Shown in pieces: positions 62,817-64,000 of a DNA stretch of 64,000 nt. The DNA is from Streptococcus catagoni (GTDB lineage: Bacteria; Bacillota; Bacilli; Lactobacillales; Streptococcaceae). The notes below the pieces were generated by a model, which made no database searches, was not told where the DNA came from, and was given only the letters and a program-made list of their open reading frames with translations. The first letter of the stretch is position 1. Every line of letters starts with the position of its first letter. The translations under genes were made by a program, and so were the position numbers. Location of the stretch: contig NZ_WPCW01000005.1 in the NCBI RefSeq assembly GCF_011421425.1, forward strand, positions 1 to 64,000, in the 5' to 3' direction.

Positions 62817-63470
62817 TTATTTGCCTCCTTTAGTGTTTTTACGAGCTGGAAGAACTTCACCACGATAGATCCAAACTTTAACACCAAGTTTACCATATGT
62901 AGTGTCTGCTTCTTCCCAAGCGTAATCGATATCAGCACGAAGTGTGTGAAGTGGAACAGTTCCTTCTGAATAACCTTCAGCACGGGCGATATCTGCACCG
63001 TTCAAACGACCAGAAACTTGGGTTTTGATACCTTTTGCTCCAGAACGCATTGTACGTTGGATAGCTTGTTTTTGAGCACGACGGAAAGCAACACGTTGCT
63101 CAAGTTGACGAGCAATATTTTCACCAACAAGGTGAGCATCAAGATCTGGTGATTTGATTTCAATGATGTTGATGTGAACTTGTTTTCCAGTTAATTTGTT
63201 AAGTTGAGCGCGAAGTGCGTCAACGTTTGCTCCACCTTTACCGATAACCATACCTGGTTTTGCAGTATGTAGTGAAACAATAACTTTATTGATAGCACGT
63301 TCAATTTCAATAGTTGAAACTGAAGCTTCTGCTAATTCTTTTTGAATAAATTTACGGATTGCTAAATCTTCATGAAGGTAATCCGCGTATTCTTTTTCAG
63401 CATACCATTTCGCATCCCAGTCACGGATGATTCCGACACGCATACCAATTGGATGTACTTTTTGACCCAC
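62817..63470 (-). CDS. rpsC: 30S ribosomal protein S3
   Basis: 217 residues. [22 protein letters not shown] starts it, the KH-domain loop [15 protein letters not shown] is present, and [14 protein letters not shown] ends it. Confidence 0.98.
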   Translation of the reverse strand: MGQKVHPIGMRVGIIRDWDAKWYAEKEYADYLHEDLAIRKFIQKELAEASVSTIEIERAINKVIVSLHTAKPGMVIGKGGANVDALRAQLNKLTGKQVHINIIEIKSPDLDAHLVGENIARQLEQRVAFRRAQKQAIQRTMRSGAKGIKTQVSGRLNGADIARAEGYSEGTVPLHTLRADIDYAWEEADTTYGKLGVKVWIYRGEVLPARKNTKGGK

Positions 63471-63482
63471 GATTTTACCTCC

Positions 63483-63827
63483 TTATTTTTCTGATACAAC
63501 TACAGTTACGTGAGTTGTACGTTTGTTGATTGGTGAAGCTGAACCTTTCGCACGTGGACGGAAACGTTTCATTGTTGGTCCTTCATTAGCAAATGTTTCA
63601 GATACTACCAAGTTAGCTTTTTCCAAACCGAAATTGTTTTCTGCGTTTGCAATTGCTGAGTTAAGAGTTTTCTCAACAATAACAGCTGCCTTGTTTGGAG
63701 TGAATTTTAAGATTGCGATTGCGTCAGCAACGTTCTTACCGCGGATAAGATCAAGTACTAAACGTGTTTTACGAGGTGAAACACGCACTGTACGAGCCAT
63801 TGCTTTAGCTGAAGTAATTTCTGCCAT
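63483..63827 (-). CDS. rplV: 50S ribosomal protein L22
   Basis: 114 residues. [22 protein letters not shown] and [20 protein letters not shown] with the exit-tunnel loop identify L22. Confidence 0.98.
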   Translation of the reverse strand: MAEITSAKAMARTVRVSPRKTRLVLDLIRGKNVADAIAILKFTPNKAAVIVEKTLNSAIANAENNFGLEKANLVVSETFANEGPTMKRFRPRAKGSASPINKRTTHVTVVVSEK

Positions 63828-63842
63828 TGTGTCCTCCTCCTA

Positions 63843-64000
<158 letters not shown>

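Overview
The window is from a Streptococcus, probably of the pyogenic type. The evidence is the 16S rRNA 5' end at the left edge, a streptococcal S10-spc-alpha ribosomal protein operon at the right edge, and the codon use and gene order. I do not assign a species. Every protein gene I accept lies on the minus strand, so transcription runs right to left. The only plus-strand unit I support is a small regulatory RNA at about 46.93-47.32 kb.

Layout from left to right. (1) 1-480: the start of a 16S rRNA gene with two tandem rrn promoters. (2) 0.5-31.5 kb: one very long anaerobic (early cobalt insertion) vitamin B12 operon. Transcription order is cbiA, cbiB, two cbiC copies, cbiD, E, T, F, G, H, J, a cobA-hemD fusion, cbiK, cbiL, cbiMNQO, cbiP, a PduO-type adenosyltransferase, precorrin-2 dehydrogenase, hemA, hemC, hemD, hemB, hemL, cobU, cobS, cobC. 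An Old Yellow Enzyme-type flavoprotein, a NikABCDE-type metal importer and a small flavin reductase-like protein follow. The hem genes stop at uroporphyrinogen III, so they feed the corrin branch and not heme. (3) 31.8-46.6 kb: an ethanolamine utilization (eut) microcompartment operon, in order eutG, eutS, eutV, eutW, eutA, eutB, eutC, eutL, a eutK-like shell gene, eutE, two nearly identical eutM genes, eutT, eutD (PduL type), a conserved eut protein of unknown role, eutN, eutH, eutQ. (4) 46.9-47.3 kb: a plus-strand RNA with its own promoter, a cobalamin riboswitch, at least one ANTAR-type hairpin and a strong terminator. It resembles EutX of Enterococcus and Rli55 of Listeria. (5) 47.4-51.5 kb: eutP, cobD, pduX, cobT and a second PduO-type adenosyltransferase, which finish and activate the cofactor. 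(6) 51.5-52.26 kb: a gene-free stretch rich in inverted repeats. (7) 52.3-64 kb: rplQ, rpoA, rpsK, rpsM, rpmJ, infA, adk, secY and the spc and S10 genes up to a truncated rpsS.

How it works together: EutH admits ethanolamine. EutBC, reactivated by EutA, cleave it inside a shell of EutS, EutL, EutM, EutN and the EutK-like protein using adenosylcobalamin. EutE, EutG and EutD process the acetaldehyde. The B12 operon makes the cofactor from glutamyl-tRNA and imported cobalt. The most striking point is regulatory. Paired hexaloop hairpins with A at loop position 1 and G at position 4, each followed by an intrinsic terminator, are the signature of EutV (ANTAR) antitermination. They occur in front of eutG, eutA and eutP and also in front of cbiA. 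This predicts that one two-component system (EutW/EutV) switches on ethanolamine breakdown and the whole de novo B12 pathway together. The EutX-like RNA would report B12 status back to EutV, and a CcpA cre site in the eutG promoter would add sugar repression.

Other points of interest are a tandem cbiC pair in which one copy has lost the catalytic histidine, a second HemD domain fused to CobA, three cobalamin adenosyltransferases, a recent eutM duplication, and an EutK-like shell protein with a SAP/Rho-N-like tail. I see no insertion sequence, integrase, CRISPR array or tRNA gene.
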